Assembly (NCBI GenBank): GCA_002345965.1
Contig: DDTF01000030.1
Location: 135,358 to 199,357, forward strand
Length of the DNA stretch: 64,000 bases
From: Flammeovirgaceae bacterium UBA2371
GTDB taxonomy: Bacteria; Bacteroidota; Bacteroidia; Cytophagales; Cyclobacteriaceae
Direction: 5' to 3'
Shown here: positions 51,768-59,724 of the stretch, piece by piece
Numbering within the stretch: the first letter of the stretch is position 1
Layout of the letters: each line of letters opens with the position of its first letter
Position numbers and translations under genes: made by a program
The notes under the pieces: model-generated
The model's input: the letters and a program-made list of their open reading frames with translations, nothing else
Database searches by the model: none
What the model was told of the DNA's origin: nothing

Positions 51768-52433
51768 CTAAAAAATGTACTTATCCCATCCTGTATAAAT
51801 ATTGATAAAGAAAATGGAGTCAGCTACGCCATGAATTACGAAAAGCAACAGAAGATTAAAATCACTTTTGACATAAATAGCACCTAAAATGATACCCGAT
51901 AGCGTAGTAATGATGATACCGCTTGGCCCCTGGTAGATGTGAATTGATCCAAACAGTACCGCAGCAATAACTACTGCAACCCAATTACTCTTGCTTATCC
52001 ACTTAACCTTCTCCAGCAGGAATCCTCTAAAAATAATTTCCTCACAAAATGCGGCTGACACCCATATTGAAAGCAGGAATCTAAGTGTAAGCTTTAAATT
52101 ATTTCTTAAGTTTTCAAAACGGCTGTAATCCGTCTCTATAGCAAAAATGGATTCAACCAATACCTTGAAAACTACATCAAAAATAAACCACAAAAATATA
52201 CCAAGTAACACCCCATTGACAACAGTCTTTAACGTAAACTGTCTTCTAAATTTATCAACCCATTCAAATTCACCTTTTGAAAAATAAATGAAAATTGAAA
52301 CAAGAACAGAATTGCCGATTAAGAACCAGAAAGTATAGGGTGTCAATACATCCACAGCTACTGGCAAGATCAAAAGCAAGACAACTGACAACAGTTGCAA
52401 GCTATTTTTAAAATCTATTTTCATATGTTTCAA
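51768..52433 (-). CDS. CPBP (Abi) family intramembrane metalloprotease
   Basis: The 221-residue membrane protein has about six hydrophobic segments and the three CPBP motifs: FCEEIIFRGFLLEKV (EE...R), LFGSIHIYQG (FxxxH) and FVIHGVADSIFF (HxxxD-like). The family includes Rce1-type prenyl-protein and bacteriocin-immunity proteases. Without neighbouring substrates its target is unknown. MKHM allows a start at 52424 too. Confidence 0.92.
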   Translation of the reverse strand: MKHMKIDFKNSLQLLSVVLLLILPVAVDVLTPYTFWFLIGNSVLVSIFIYFSKGEFEWVDKFRRQFTLKTVVNGVLLGIFLWFIFDVVFKVLVESIFAIETDYSRFENLRNNLKLTLRFLLSIWVSAAFCEEIIFRGFLLEKVKWISKSNWVAVVIAAVLFGSIHIYQGPSGIIITTLSGIILGAIYVKSDFNLLLLFVIHGVADSIFFINIYTGWDKYIF

Positions 52434-52481
52434 TTTTCATTTTTAAAAGAGAGAACGCGATGACGACAAGGCGCATTTGAA

Positions 52482-53045
52482 TTACTGAAATGTATATCCA
52501 ATATGTACGGTTGGGAAAAATGAAATGGTTTGTTGCTTGTACGTAGCATCATTGAAGCTAACTTTTTCCAAAGGATTATTGTAGTCTACACTGCACCATG
52601 GTGCGAGATAGAGATTCTTCAATGCGCTGTCTTTACTTTTAAAAGCAAACCATCTGTAACCTATGTGCACACCAACACTCACTACCTTTTGAGAATGTGT
52701 CTCACTCGTCTCTTTTCTTTCAATGGAATTAACGGCATATCCAGTACCAACTCCACCAAACCAGGTTTCTTTTTCGTTGAGTAAATAATTCAACTTCAAG
52801 CCCCATCCATGTGTTGTTACTTGAAAGCCTTTATTCCCTCCATAACCTTCCGGTTGTTTTATCCCAAATGCGCCAAGATCTGTTCTTAATCGCTTGTTCA
52901 CGTAAATTCCGTGTAAGGAATAGCCCTGTAAGCCATAGGCAATGGGGTCAATTTCGACCTCAAACCGTGACGTCTTTTTAAGTTGCTGTGCTTGAGAGGT
53001 GGAGGCTGCGAATGCCAATAGCAGAATAATAAATCCCTTTTTCAT
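52482..53045 (-). CDS. Secreted outer-membrane beta-barrel-like protein
   Basis: From ATG 53045 the product has 187 residues with signal peptide KGFIILLLAFAASTSQAQ; the longer frame to 53093 adds a polar leader and is rejected. The mature chain alternates aromatic-rich strands (YSLHGIYVNKRLRTDLGAFG, WGLKLNYLL, VSVGVHIGYRWFAF) and ends HIGYTFQ. An outer-membrane barrel is likely. It lies downstream of a Crp-family regulator on the same strand, which may control it. Confidence 0.78.
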   Translation of the reverse strand: MKKGFIILLLAFAASTSQAQQLKKTSRFEVEIDPIAYGLQGYSLHGIYVNKRLRTDLGAFGIKQPEGYGGNKGFQVTTHGWGLKLNYLLNEKETWFGGVGTGYAVNSIERKETSETHSQKVVSVGVHIGYRWFAFKSKDSALKNLYLAPWCSVDYNNPLEKVSFNDATYKQQTISFFPTVHIGYTFQ

Positions 53046-53164
53046 CGTGGTATTGTCTTTTGATTTCATTCTAATTTTATCATTTGCGCACAATGCTCTT
53101 GTGCCCCTTCATGGTGAAAAAACGATGATTCCTCCACAAAGGATGCTTAACAAAAGATAAGAAA

Positions 53165-53749
53165 TCAGGGACTCGAGGGCTGCTGCATCCGCTTCCTGAT
53201 GCGGCTTAGAGAAACCGGGGTAATGCCCAGAAAAGAAGCAATCATGTTTTGAGGAACACGCTGAAGCAGGTCCTTATGCTGCACCTCAAACCGCCTGTAC
53301 CGCTCTTCCGGGCTCTCCAGCAGGAAAGAAGAAAGTATCTGCTGCCCGTTGATAAATCGTTGTTCTGCCACTTTTCTTGTAAGCACATTGATCTTAGGTA
53401 AGGTCACATACAGCTCTTCCAATTTTTGATACGTAATCACTAGCAACTCACATGCTTCGAGTGTTTCCAATGTTTGAAGGCTGGGGACCTTCCGTAGAAA
53501 ACTATCATAACTACTGGCAAACAAATGCTCCTTGAAGATGAACCCTGTGATTTCTTCTTTGCCTTTTTCGTAATAAAGTCTCACCAGTCCTTTATTGATA
53601 AAAAACAATTCAGTGGCTATCTCTCCTTTTTTAGTGAGCTTATATTTTTTAGGTACCTTTTTAAAAGTGAATGCTTGCTCAAGAATTGCATTCTCCCGAG
53701 CGTCAAGTTCTACAAATTGTCCGACAATTTGATGTAAGGCGGAAAACAT
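53165..53749 (-). CDS. Crp/Fnr family transcriptional regulator
   Basis: The 194-residue protein has an N-terminal cyclic-nucleotide-binding-like beta-roll (KKYKLTKKGEIATELFFINKGLVRLYY) and a C-terminal helix-turn-helix (NMIASFLGITPVSLSRIRKRM). The cAMP-binding phosphate cassette is not evident, as in most Bacteroidetes members of the group, so the effector is unknown. It may regulate the beta-barrel gene downstream (119-bp gap). Confidence 0.92.
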   Translation of the reverse strand: MFSALHQIVGQFVELDARENAILEQAFTFKKVPKKYKLTKKGEIATELFFINKGLVRLYYEKGKEEITGFIFKEHLFASSYDSFLRKVPSLQTLETLEACELLVITYQKLEELYVTLPKINVLTRKVAEQRFINGQQILSSFLLESPEERYRRFEVQHKDLLQRVPQNMIASFLGITPVSLSRIRKRMQQPSSP

Positions 53750-53865
53750 AAAGTTAAATGGGACATGAAAATAGTAAAAACTAAATACTATCCTAATCTG
53801 AATTATTTGAATGGCAGATGATGGTTAGCTCCCTATTCGCGCGCCATTTAACTCACCTTCTCTTC

Positions 53866-53893
53866 ACTAGCGCGCGTTTTCAACGCGTGCTTA
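53866..53893. repeat. REP palindrome on the left of the transposase gene
   Basis: CTAGCGCGCGTT-TTC-AACGCGTGCTTA forms an imperfect hairpin and matches the reverse complement of the right-hand palindrome at 54471-54507 with a few changes. Confidence 0.7.
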
Positions 53894-53907
53894 CTTATCT
53901 CAAATCC

Positions 53908-54456
53908 CTACTCTATAAACACAATTTCAAGAGGTCCTTTCTTCTTAGTATAATAATCCCTCGCAGAGCTATAACGATATTCTTCAGGTTCATCTACGAT
54001 CTCTGCAACTACCGGGTTATAATGGAGGTAGTCTAATTTTTGTTGCAACATCTCTTTGGTTGACAACAATAGTGGATGGTTCCCATCCTGCCATACTTTA
54101 TAGTCAGCCACCCTGTTCAATCCATTAGCCACATCCATAAAAAATTCGAGTAGCCAGCCCCTTCTGCTTTCACTAATCCTGTTGATAACTTTAACCAATT
54201 TCTTTGCAGTAAATTTTTTGAAATCACGTAGGATAGCGGATAATGGATCACCTTTAGTACTGACGATAAGATGAAGATGACTGGGCATAATGCACCAGGC
54301 ATGAATGATCATTCCCTTTTGCAGTTGGCAATATTTCAAGGAATCAATGATTACGTGTTTAAGTTCAGGCCTGGTGAATAAATCAATCCAACCTACGACT
54401 GTGGTAGTAACAAAATAAATTCCACTCGGGTCATTGAACTTATACTTCTCCGACAT
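53908..54456 (-). CDS. REP-associated tyrosine transposase (RAYT, Y1/IS200-like)
   Basis: The 182-residue protein has the HUH nuclease motif in MPSHLHLIVST and the catalytic tyrosine in LDYLHYNPVVAEIV, with the family start GIYFVTTTVVGW. RAYTs are domesticated single-copy relatives of IS200/IS605 transposases that process REP palindromes. Matching palindromes lie on both sides (53866 and 54471) and a related one is 2 kb away. The gene is intact. Confidence 0.93.
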   Translation of the reverse strand: MSEKYKFNDPSGIYFVTTTVVGWIDLFTRPELKHVIIDSLKYCQLQKGMIIHAWCIMPSHLHLIVSTKGDPLSAILRDFKKFTAKKLVKVINRISESRRGWLLEFFMDVANGLNRVADYKVWQDGNHPLLLSTKEMLQQKLDYLHYNPVVAEIVDEPEEYRYSSARDYYTKKKGPLEIVFIE

Positions 54457-54470
54457 AAATTATTTAGTAC

Positions 54471-54507
54471 CTAAACTAGCACGCGTTGCAAACGCGCGCT
54501 AGTTTAG
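54471..54507. repeat. REP palindrome on the right of the transposase gene
   Basis: CTAAACTAGCACGCGTT-GCA-AACGCGCGCTAGTTTAG is a 17-bp inverted repeat with one mismatch and a 3-base loop, inverted relative to the left copy. Confidence 0.8.
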
Positions 54508-54601
54508 AATGCTCTAGATTGTTGTCTTACAACCCAACCCGTTCATTTCTCCCAACTGCTCATTTTGTAAATAAATGTCAAACAACTTGACATTATAGAG
54601 A

Positions 54602-54892
54602 CTACCCATTATTGAATTGGGATTCAATTCCCCCAAACCACTTTGCAAACAAATTATATACTAAGGCTTCAATAAGCCCTATTGCGAAACCAATGCAAGC
54701 AAATAAAATTGGTATTCCAAGGAGCGCCAAAAAAGCAAGTGCAGTACCTTGGTTTACCGAACCCGTAGTTGACATATCATAGACAGCGCCACCAAATGAA
54801 TACACAATTCCTGTAGCCAATCCAATCATACCCAACATGATCGCTTGCAGTTTAGCGAAGAAGAACAAACCAAGTCTTTTTAACTTTGCCAT
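54602..54892 (-). CDS. Small membrane protein, unknown function
   Basis: The 96-residue protein has a basic N terminus (MAKLKRLGLFFFAKLQAIML) and two or three hydrophobic helices (IMLGMIGLATGIVYSFGG; TALAFLALLGIPILFACIGFAIGLIEALVYNLFAKWFGGIE). The SFGG and LFAKWFGGIE segments look like those of a recurrent family of small Bacteroidetes membrane proteins, but no name or function is known to me. The gene is monocistronic. Confidence 0.75.
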   Translation of the reverse strand: MAKLKRLGLFFFAKLQAIMLGMIGLATGIVYSFGGAVYDMSTTGSVNQGTALAFLALLGIPILFACIGFAIGLIEALVYNLFAKWFGGIESQFNNG

Positions 54893-55020
54893 GAGTTAAA
54901 GTGTTTATTCAATATACTTCAATAAGACTGCGATTCCTATATAATTGGCTACTGAATACCAACTGTATCTACACTCAGTGGTAGATATGCAATTTGGCGC
55001 ACAAGCAATCTTATTAAAAC

Positions 55021-55052
55021 AAAAAACCCCGGCAGACGTCTTGCCGGGGTTT
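55021..55052 (-). terminator. Rho-independent terminator
   Basis: AAACCCCGGCA / TGCCGGGGTTT is a strong 11-bp stem followed on the minus strand by TTTTTTGTTT. It terminates the gene at 55072. Confidence 0.85.
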
Positions 55053-55071
55053 CATTTTTGGATCGGGTTCA

Positions 55072-55791
55072 TCACAAAGAGGGTTTGGTGAAACTTAATC
55101 CAGCCAGTTGCTGGTACTCGTTACTCTTTTTGCCAAAGGCTGCGCGCACATAGTGCTTTGCTGCTTTGGCCGTTACATACACAGCATGTTCTGCCTTGTA
55201 CAGGATCTCGTCCCGTTTTGCACGGGCCTTGGCCCATGCCACTTTTGCGTTCAACACTCGTCCGTTGGCGGTGAGCGCCTCGCTGATGAGTTGTCTCAGG
55301 GCTGGCACCTGCAACTTTGCTTCGTTGGGTCTGTACAGTGGTTCTGCTTCTACCGTCTGTACCAATCTTGCAAAGTTGTCGGCTATGCTCACATAGCTCT
55401 GATGAGTGTAAGACCTGATCCGCTTGGGTGCCGCTTCTGCTTCATCGGCAGAGATCGGTGGGCGGGGCGTGGCCCTGCGTCCTTTCACCAGCCTGAAGAA
55501 GTGGTACGCATCCTTAATAGTTTGCGCGGGTACACCCGTTGACTTCAACATGTCCAGCACCAGAGGAGCCAGATTCTGAATCTCCATAAAAGTGAGCTCG
55601 CGTTGGTTGGTGGCCTTGTTGTAGTCCGTCTCAGTTTGTTTAACATGTTGCAATGAACTTTGTGCTTCTTCGAGCAAAGCTCTCATCGCTTTAAGCTGGA
55701 GGGTCTGACGACCGGGGTTATACTTACCTCCGTACCCGGTGCATATTCCTACTAACCTTGAGTAGGCGTCCGCATTTTTTACATGTGACAT
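55072..55791 (-). CDS. Hypothetical helical protein
   Basis: From ATG 55791 (MSHVKNADAYSRLVGICTGYGGKYNPGRQT...) the product has 239 residues; an upstream extension to 55857 is AT-rich and non-family-like. The protein is mainly helical, Ala/Lys/Glu-rich, with two similar halves: a RQTLQLKAMRALLEEAQ helix near residue 35 and AKLQVPALRQLISEALTAN near residue 160. This suggests an internal duplication. A Pro/Arg-rich linker (GRRATPRPPISADEAEAAPKR) joins them. No family or function was recognised. Expression is supported by the strong terminator. Confidence 0.7.
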   Translation of the reverse strand: MSHVKNADAYSRLVGICTGYGGKYNPGRQTLQLKAMRALLEEAQSSLQHVKQTETDYNKATNQRELTFMEIQNLAPLVLDMLKSTGVPAQTIKDAYHFFRLVKGRRATPRPPISADEAEAAPKRIRSYTHQSYVSIADNFARLVQTVEAEPLYRPNEAKLQVPALRQLISEALTANGRVLNAKVAWAKARAKRDEILYKAEHAVYVTAKAAKHYVRAAFGKKSNEYQQLAGLSFTKPSL

Positions 55792-55942
55792 AACATTTAT
55801 TGTTAAATTGTTATACATACTATTAATACGAAATTCCTTATTAAAAAGGTTTCGCAATTCAGAAAAAACTTAAAATAATTTTTCAATTATTTTTCAGGAG
55901 GCAGAATGTTGATTCGTAGAGGGTATGTGGCAGAAAATATCC

Positions 55943-56007
55943 TCTGTTAGTTAGGAGGAGATTGCTTCACGCCAGCGCTCTTGGCCATCCCTTCAGTTCG
56001 CAATGAC
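55943..56007. repeat. Dispersed intergenic repeat of the GTCATTGCGAA...GAAGCAATCTCC type
   Basis: On the minus strand this reads GTCATTGCGAACTGAAGGGA, then ...GTGAAGCAATCTCCTCCTAA. It is the recognisable form of a repeat found many times in intergenic DNA of assorted bacteria. A partial second copy (ATCCCTTCAG...CGCAATGACGG, 56361-56403) lies on the far side of the minisatellite. Confidence 0.55.
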
Positions 56008-56046
56008 GACTTCGGGCATTGATCACCGACTCTACAATTTTTCACC

Positions 56047-56298
56047 GGTGCTTACCTCAAACCTACAGGTGGCTTTCTCAAACCCGCAGGTGGTAACTTC
56101 AAATTGAATGGTGCTTACCTCAAATCCGTAGGTCCTTACTTTAAATCTGCCGGTGGTAACTTCATTTTTTTTGGTGCTCACTTCAAATCCGCAGGTGGTA
56201 ACTTCAAAATTTTTGGCCCCTACCTCAAACCCGCAGGTGCTTACTTTAAATCTACCGATGGCTTCTGCAAAATTTTTGGTCCTTCCCGCAAACCAAAC
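56047..56298. repeat. Minisatellite: twelve tandem 21-bp units
   Basis: Twelve consecutive units of exactly 21 bp start with GGT (consensus like GGTGCTTACCTCAAACCCGCA). They alternate between GG(T)GCTTAC... and GGTGGTAACTTCAAA... versions. Because 21 is a multiple of 3, both strands keep an open frame: plus-strand heptads GAYFKSA/GGNFKIF and minus-strand heptads FEVTTCG/FEVSTKK. Neither frame has an ATG near its start that would make a convincing gene. The rest of the 55792-56442 gap holds only dispersed-repeat fragments. Confidence 0.85.
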
Positions 56299-56442
56299 AG
56301 TGCTTTTTTTATCTCCCTCGCCAGCAATCTTGGGTTTTGCTTTACACCTGCCTACTTACCATCCCTTCAGTTTCCACCCTGAGTCGGACACACGCAATGA
56401 CGGCATATCGGATAACTGGTAACCGGCCCAACGATTTCCGCC

Positions 56443-59274
56443 TCACCGTCTGCAAATCTCCTTGTAGGAGCACCAGTTACAGGTCTTCAGGTTTGTGGTT
56501 TGGTCAAATGGGCTTTCTGAATTATATAAATCAGCAAGCGTTTCGTTGAGCAGGAATTCAAAATCATCAAAATATTGACGGGCATCGTCTATCGTTCGCT
56601 TGTCCTTGCCCCTACCCAGCGAATGCCCAAAAGTATAAGTACTCTCGAACAGGTTCTTGCGGTTCATCAGCCCCGGAGTAAGCCTTGCCTCCACCTTGCG
56701 GTCTTTATAATAAAGATAGGCGTAGAGCATCGTTTGGAAGGCTGCCTTGTTGCGCTTGCCTTCCCGGTCAAACAGGCTGGCAATGCTCTCCACACCCAGT
56801 TCATCCTTGCCGGTTTTATAGTCGATGATGCGAATCGTTCCGCTTTTACTGTCTACACGATCGATTTTGCCTCCCAGCATCACCTCAAGTTGCCCCACGG
56901 CAACAGGCACAGTAAATTTTTCTTCCAGCGCTTCGATGGTAAAGGGCGCATGGGCCCGATCGTGCTGAATGATCCTTGCCATGAATTCTTTCACAATGGT
57001 GCGCACCACAATACGCTGTCCTTCGTAGGTCACCTTCTTATCCAATGGCAGTCGATACAACGCTATGAAGGCTTTATCAATGAGCCTGTCAATGCGGTGC
57101 TCCCAATCCTTGAAGGCAGCTTTTTCTATCAGGCCATCGCCTTCCTTGGCCAGCTCCTGATAAAACCAGAACACCACATCGTGGAGCAGGTTGCCAAACA
57201 CACGGGCATCCAGGTCTTCCTCCACCTCATCTGCTTCGCGAAGGCGGGCCAGGTGTTTGAAGTAAAACCTCAGCTTACATTCAATAAAATCATTGAGGGC
57301 TGAGGGAGACAGTTCGCGTTTCTGCTCGGGGTCGCTGCCGTCTTTGATGTACTTGCGTAGCAACTCCATCGTCTCTGCACTCTTTTCTACCGTCACCGGT
57401 TCGATGGCATTGATCTGCACCGCATTGTGCAGCACATGGTGGGCAATGGGCAATCCTGATTCATACACCAGTTGCTGTACAAACCGGCTCATCTCGCCAT
57501 TGCCAATAATGTCGGGCTCAGTATTATAATAGAGGCTGATCTTCTTGGCGCGCTGTTGCAGTCGGTAAAACAGGTAAGCGTACATGGCATCCTGATGATC
57601 GTGGGTGGGCAACTGGTAGGCCCTGCGGATACTGTGCGGAATGTAGGAACCTTGCCTTGCGGCAGAAGGCAACATGCCCTCATTGAGCGACAGCACAAAT
57701 ACATTTTCAAAATCGAGGTTACGCGTTTCCAACACCCCCATCACCTGTAATCCTTTCAAGGGCTCGCCCGTGAAAGGGATCTTCTGAGAGATCACCACCT
57801 GGCGGAACAATTTCTGAAATCCACGCCAGTCGGGGTGCTTGCCGGTGTCGTGCAGTACTTCGTGCAGTCGCGACAAATGCCGGTGAAAGTGAAAAGCATA
57901 CTCCCGGTCAAAACTTTGGCTGTCGTTGAAGGAGGCCCCCAATGTTTTTACAATCTGCAGCAGGTAGACCGATGCCTCTTCGGGTGGCACCAGTTGAAAC
58001 AAGTCTTGAAGCAATGTGCCCTCGCGCTGGAGTTCCTCCTGTTCAATGTAAATCCTGTTGGCCGTGATGATGCTGTACCTGATTTTTTGTGCCTCCTCTT
58101 TTTCCAAAGCAAGAATGTAAGCATGGGCGAGTATGGCCGTTACCTGTCGGTGGCTGAAGTAATTGCCTTTCCGTTGCAGCTGCATGTCGATCAGCAAGTC
58201 GAGTAAATTATACAAAGGCGTGTTGCGCAAGGGGTAACCCATGGTCACGTTCACATCTGACAGTTCGGGTGGCAGTGAGTGGAGTATGGGCAGCAGCATG
58301 CTCTCATCAGGTAGCACAATCACAGTCTTCTCCACCTGATCAGCAGGTGGCAGATTTTCGCTTAAGGCTTGCCCCACCAACTTGGCCTGTCCGATACGTT
58401 GAGGTACACCTGTGAGTTTGATTTCTTTCTCTGCACTTTTGAAGTTGGCGGGTGCCTCCTCAAAGGTGCGGGAGAGTACGGGGTGATTTTTATACTGACG
58501 GAAGAATTGCCCGGCCTCCTGCCACTTGTCATCCATGTAATAGGCATCGATGTCCCAGTAGCAGTTGGCGCCTTCGCCCACAAAGTAGCTGATGATGTTT
58601 TCTTCGGCTTTGGTGAGGGCATTGAATCCGGCAAAGATATACTGGTCTCCCTTTTCATTTTTTCCAAGTATACCTTTGGCCATCACTTTCTCCGCTACCT
58701 CCTTGTGGATCATGCCCTCATAGCCCAGCTTCTCTTTCTTCAATGACTTCACAAACGCTGCATACACTTTAGGCAGCTTCCGCCACACTTTCAAAAACTC
58801 TTCCTTGCTGCCGGCAGGCTTCTCTTCAAAGCTTACCCAAAATCCTTTCAGAAATTCTTTTTGCTCCTCGGTAAGAAAGTCGAATGTCTCATCCAGCTCT
58901 TTCAGCTTGCTGAGGTCTTTGAACATCAGTTGTGCGTTGACCATGTACTTGTCTACCTCGTCAAAGTCGCGCAGGAGCATGTCGCCCCAGAAGTAAAAGC
59001 GATCGAAGGGTTCTTCGCTTTTCATCACCTCATTGTAGACTTTATATAATCTGTAGATCAAAGACAAGCGATCCGGTTCCCGCAAGTCCGACAAAGTAGA
59101 AAAGAATGCCTCTATGCTAATGAGCTTTGGCGACCATGCCGGCTTGGTCAGGCTCTCCGACAAATACTTTTGAAAAAACAATGCCGCTCTTCTGTTGGGG
59201 AAGATAATGGTGAGGTTGCTCAGGTTAGGGTGGGCAACTATTTTTTGTGCGATATCTTTTAGGAAGGGAGACAA
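56443..59274 (-). CDS. AddB-like PD-(D/E)XK nuclease/inactivated helicase
   Basis: The 943-residue protein matches the AddB/RexB-like partner of RecBCD-type double-strand-break processing enzymes. The N-terminal helicase-like region starts NLTIIFPNRRAALFFQKYL, where Walker A is degenerate. The C-terminal nuclease has LLHDVVFWFY, GKIDRVDSKSGTIRIIDYKTGKDE (Asp, Asp, x, Lys) and the Fe-S cluster cysteines: one in LNDFIECKLRFYF and three in TCNWCSYKEIC. The start is TTG 59274, immediately preceded by an in-frame TAA and by the terminal repeat of the four-helix-bundle element. The native start context may have been altered by that insertion. Confidence 0.92.
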   Translation of the reverse strand: MSPFLKDIAQKIVAHPNLSNLTIIFPNRRAALFFQKYLSESLTKPAWSPKLISIEAFFSTLSDLREPDRLSLIYRLYKVYNEVMKSEEPFDRFYFWGDMLLRDFDEVDKYMVNAQLMFKDLSKLKELDETFDFLTEEQKEFLKGFWVSFEEKPAGSKEEFLKVWRKLPKVYAAFVKSLKKEKLGYEGMIHKEVAEKVMAKGILGKNEKGDQYIFAGFNALTKAEENIISYFVGEGANCYWDIDAYYMDDKWQEAGQFFRQYKNHPVLSRTFEEAPANFKSAEKEIKLTGVPQRIGQAKLVGQALSENLPPADQVEKTVIVLPDESMLLPILHSLPPELSDVNVTMGYPLRNTPLYNLLDLLIDMQLQRKGNYFSHRQVTAILAHAYILALEKEEAQKIRYSIITANRIYIEQEELQREGTLLQDLFQLVPPEEASVYLLQIVKTLGASFNDSQSFDREYAFHFHRHLSRLHEVLHDTGKHPDWRGFQKLFRQVVISQKIPFTGEPLKGLQVMGVLETRNLDFENVFVLSLNEGMLPSAARQGSYIPHSIRRAYQLPTHDHQDAMYAYLFYRLQQRAKKISLYYNTEPDIIGNGEMSRFVQQLVYESGLPIAHHVLHNAVQINAIEPVTVEKSAETMELLRKYIKDGSDPEQKRELSPSALNDFIECKLRFYFKHLARLREADEVEEDLDARVFGNLLHDVVFWFYQELAKEGDGLIEKAAFKDWEHRIDRLIDKAFIALYRLPLDKKVTYEGQRIVVRTIVKEFMARIIQHDRAHAPFTIEALEEKFTVPVAVGQLEVMLGGKIDRVDSKSGTIRIIDYKTGKDELGVESIASLFDREGKRNKAAFQTMLYAYLYYKDRKVEARLTPGLMNRKNLFESTYTFGHSLGRGKDKRTIDDARQYFDDFEFLLNETLADLYNSESPFDQTTNLKTCNWCSYKEICRR

Positions 59275-59276
59275 TT

Positions 59277-59310
59277 AATTTTAAGTTTTAAATGTTTAAT
59301 TATTAATATT
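59277..59310. repeat. Left terminal inverted repeat of the four-helix-bundle element
   Basis: This 34-bp AT-rich sequence contains TTTTAAATGTTTAATTATTA and is 31/34 identical to the reverse complement of 59691-59724. Confidence 0.8.
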
Positions 59311-59317
59311 TAAAACG

Positions 59318-59665
59318 CTACATATTCTTCTGAGCCGTTTTAACTATAGCGGTCAACATCTTTATTAATTCTGTGGCATCTTCTAAATATTTTGTGTAGT
59401 CTCGTTTTATATATTGAGACTTATCAAGAAGTCTTAACCAATACCGAGTTTCGCGCGCTTCCTTAGAAGCTATTGATAACTTATTGACAAACTCCTTTTT
59501 TGATATACCTGCTTGCGCCTCTTCAACGTTTGCTCCAATACTGGTTCCGCTTCTCAAAATTTGTTTAGATATTACATACTCATGCTTGTCCACCAACTCC
59601 CTATACAAATCGATAATTGTGAGCGCAAAATCAAAACTCTTACCAACGATGACACTTTCTTTCAT
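59318..59665 (-). CDS. Four-helix-bundle protein of the S23/23S-rRNA-intervening-sequence family
   Basis: The 115-residue protein reads MKESVIVGKSFDFALTIIDL at the start and has family signatures SKQILRSGTSIGANVEEAQAG, FVNKLSIASKEARETRYWLRLL and the C-terminal ELIKMLTAIVKTAQ. These make four amphipathic helices. Relatives form pentameric bundles and are related in fold to Avd of diversity-generating retroelements; their function is undefined. No reverse transcriptase or rRNA lies nearby. The gene sits inside a pair of inverted repeats between addA and addB. Confidence 0.92.
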   Translation of the reverse strand: MKESVIVGKSFDFALTIIDLYRELVDKHEYVISKQILRSGTSIGANVEEAQAGISKKEFVNKLSIASKEARETRYWLRLLDKSQYIKRDYTKYLEDATELIKMLTAIVKTAQKNM

Positions 59666-59690
59666 TCGCTAAAAATTTTAATTGAACATT

Positions 59691-59724
59691 ATTACTAATA
59701 ATTAAACATTTAAAATTTAAAATT
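59691..59724. repeat. Right terminal inverted repeat of the four-helix-bundle element
   Basis: This is the partner of 59277-59310 in inverted orientation with three mismatches. It overlaps the last two bases of the addA stop codon. Confidence 0.8.

Larger units (their letters stand above)
59277..59724. mobile_element. IVS/S23-like element with terminal inverted repeats inserted between addA and addB
   Basis: The 448-bp unit consists of 34-bp near-perfect inverted repeats enclosing a single gene for a four-helix-bundle protein of the 23S rRNA intervening-sequence (S23) family. Its borders coincide with the last bases of the addA stop and the bases just before the addB start. A possible 5-bp target duplication TAATT flanks it. 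In RNA the ends would pair as a long helix, as intervening sequences in 23S rRNA do, but this copy is not in an rRNA gene. Mobility is inferred. Confidence 0.6.

Noticed and set aside
56104..56382. 92-residue plus-strand ORF across the minisatellite
   Set aside because: Its repeats come from the 21-bp array. The frame is already open upstream of the ATG, and the C-terminal part is unrelated sequence. No evidence of expression; treated as a repeat.
54602..56442. Possible integrated element bounded by the RAYT palindromes and the minisatellite
   Set aside because: No integrase, attachment-site duplication, tRNA or shift in gene content was seen; genes and terminators look ordinary.
56575..57303. 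242-residue plus-strand ORF inside the AddB gene
   Set aside because: It is the antisense shadow of the nuclease domain. The minus frame carries the PD-(D/E)XK and Fe-S motifs.
59318..59665. Diversity-generating retroelement suggested by the Avd-like fold
   Set aside because: No reverse transcriptase, template repeat or variable C-type lectin gene lies in the surrounding sequence.
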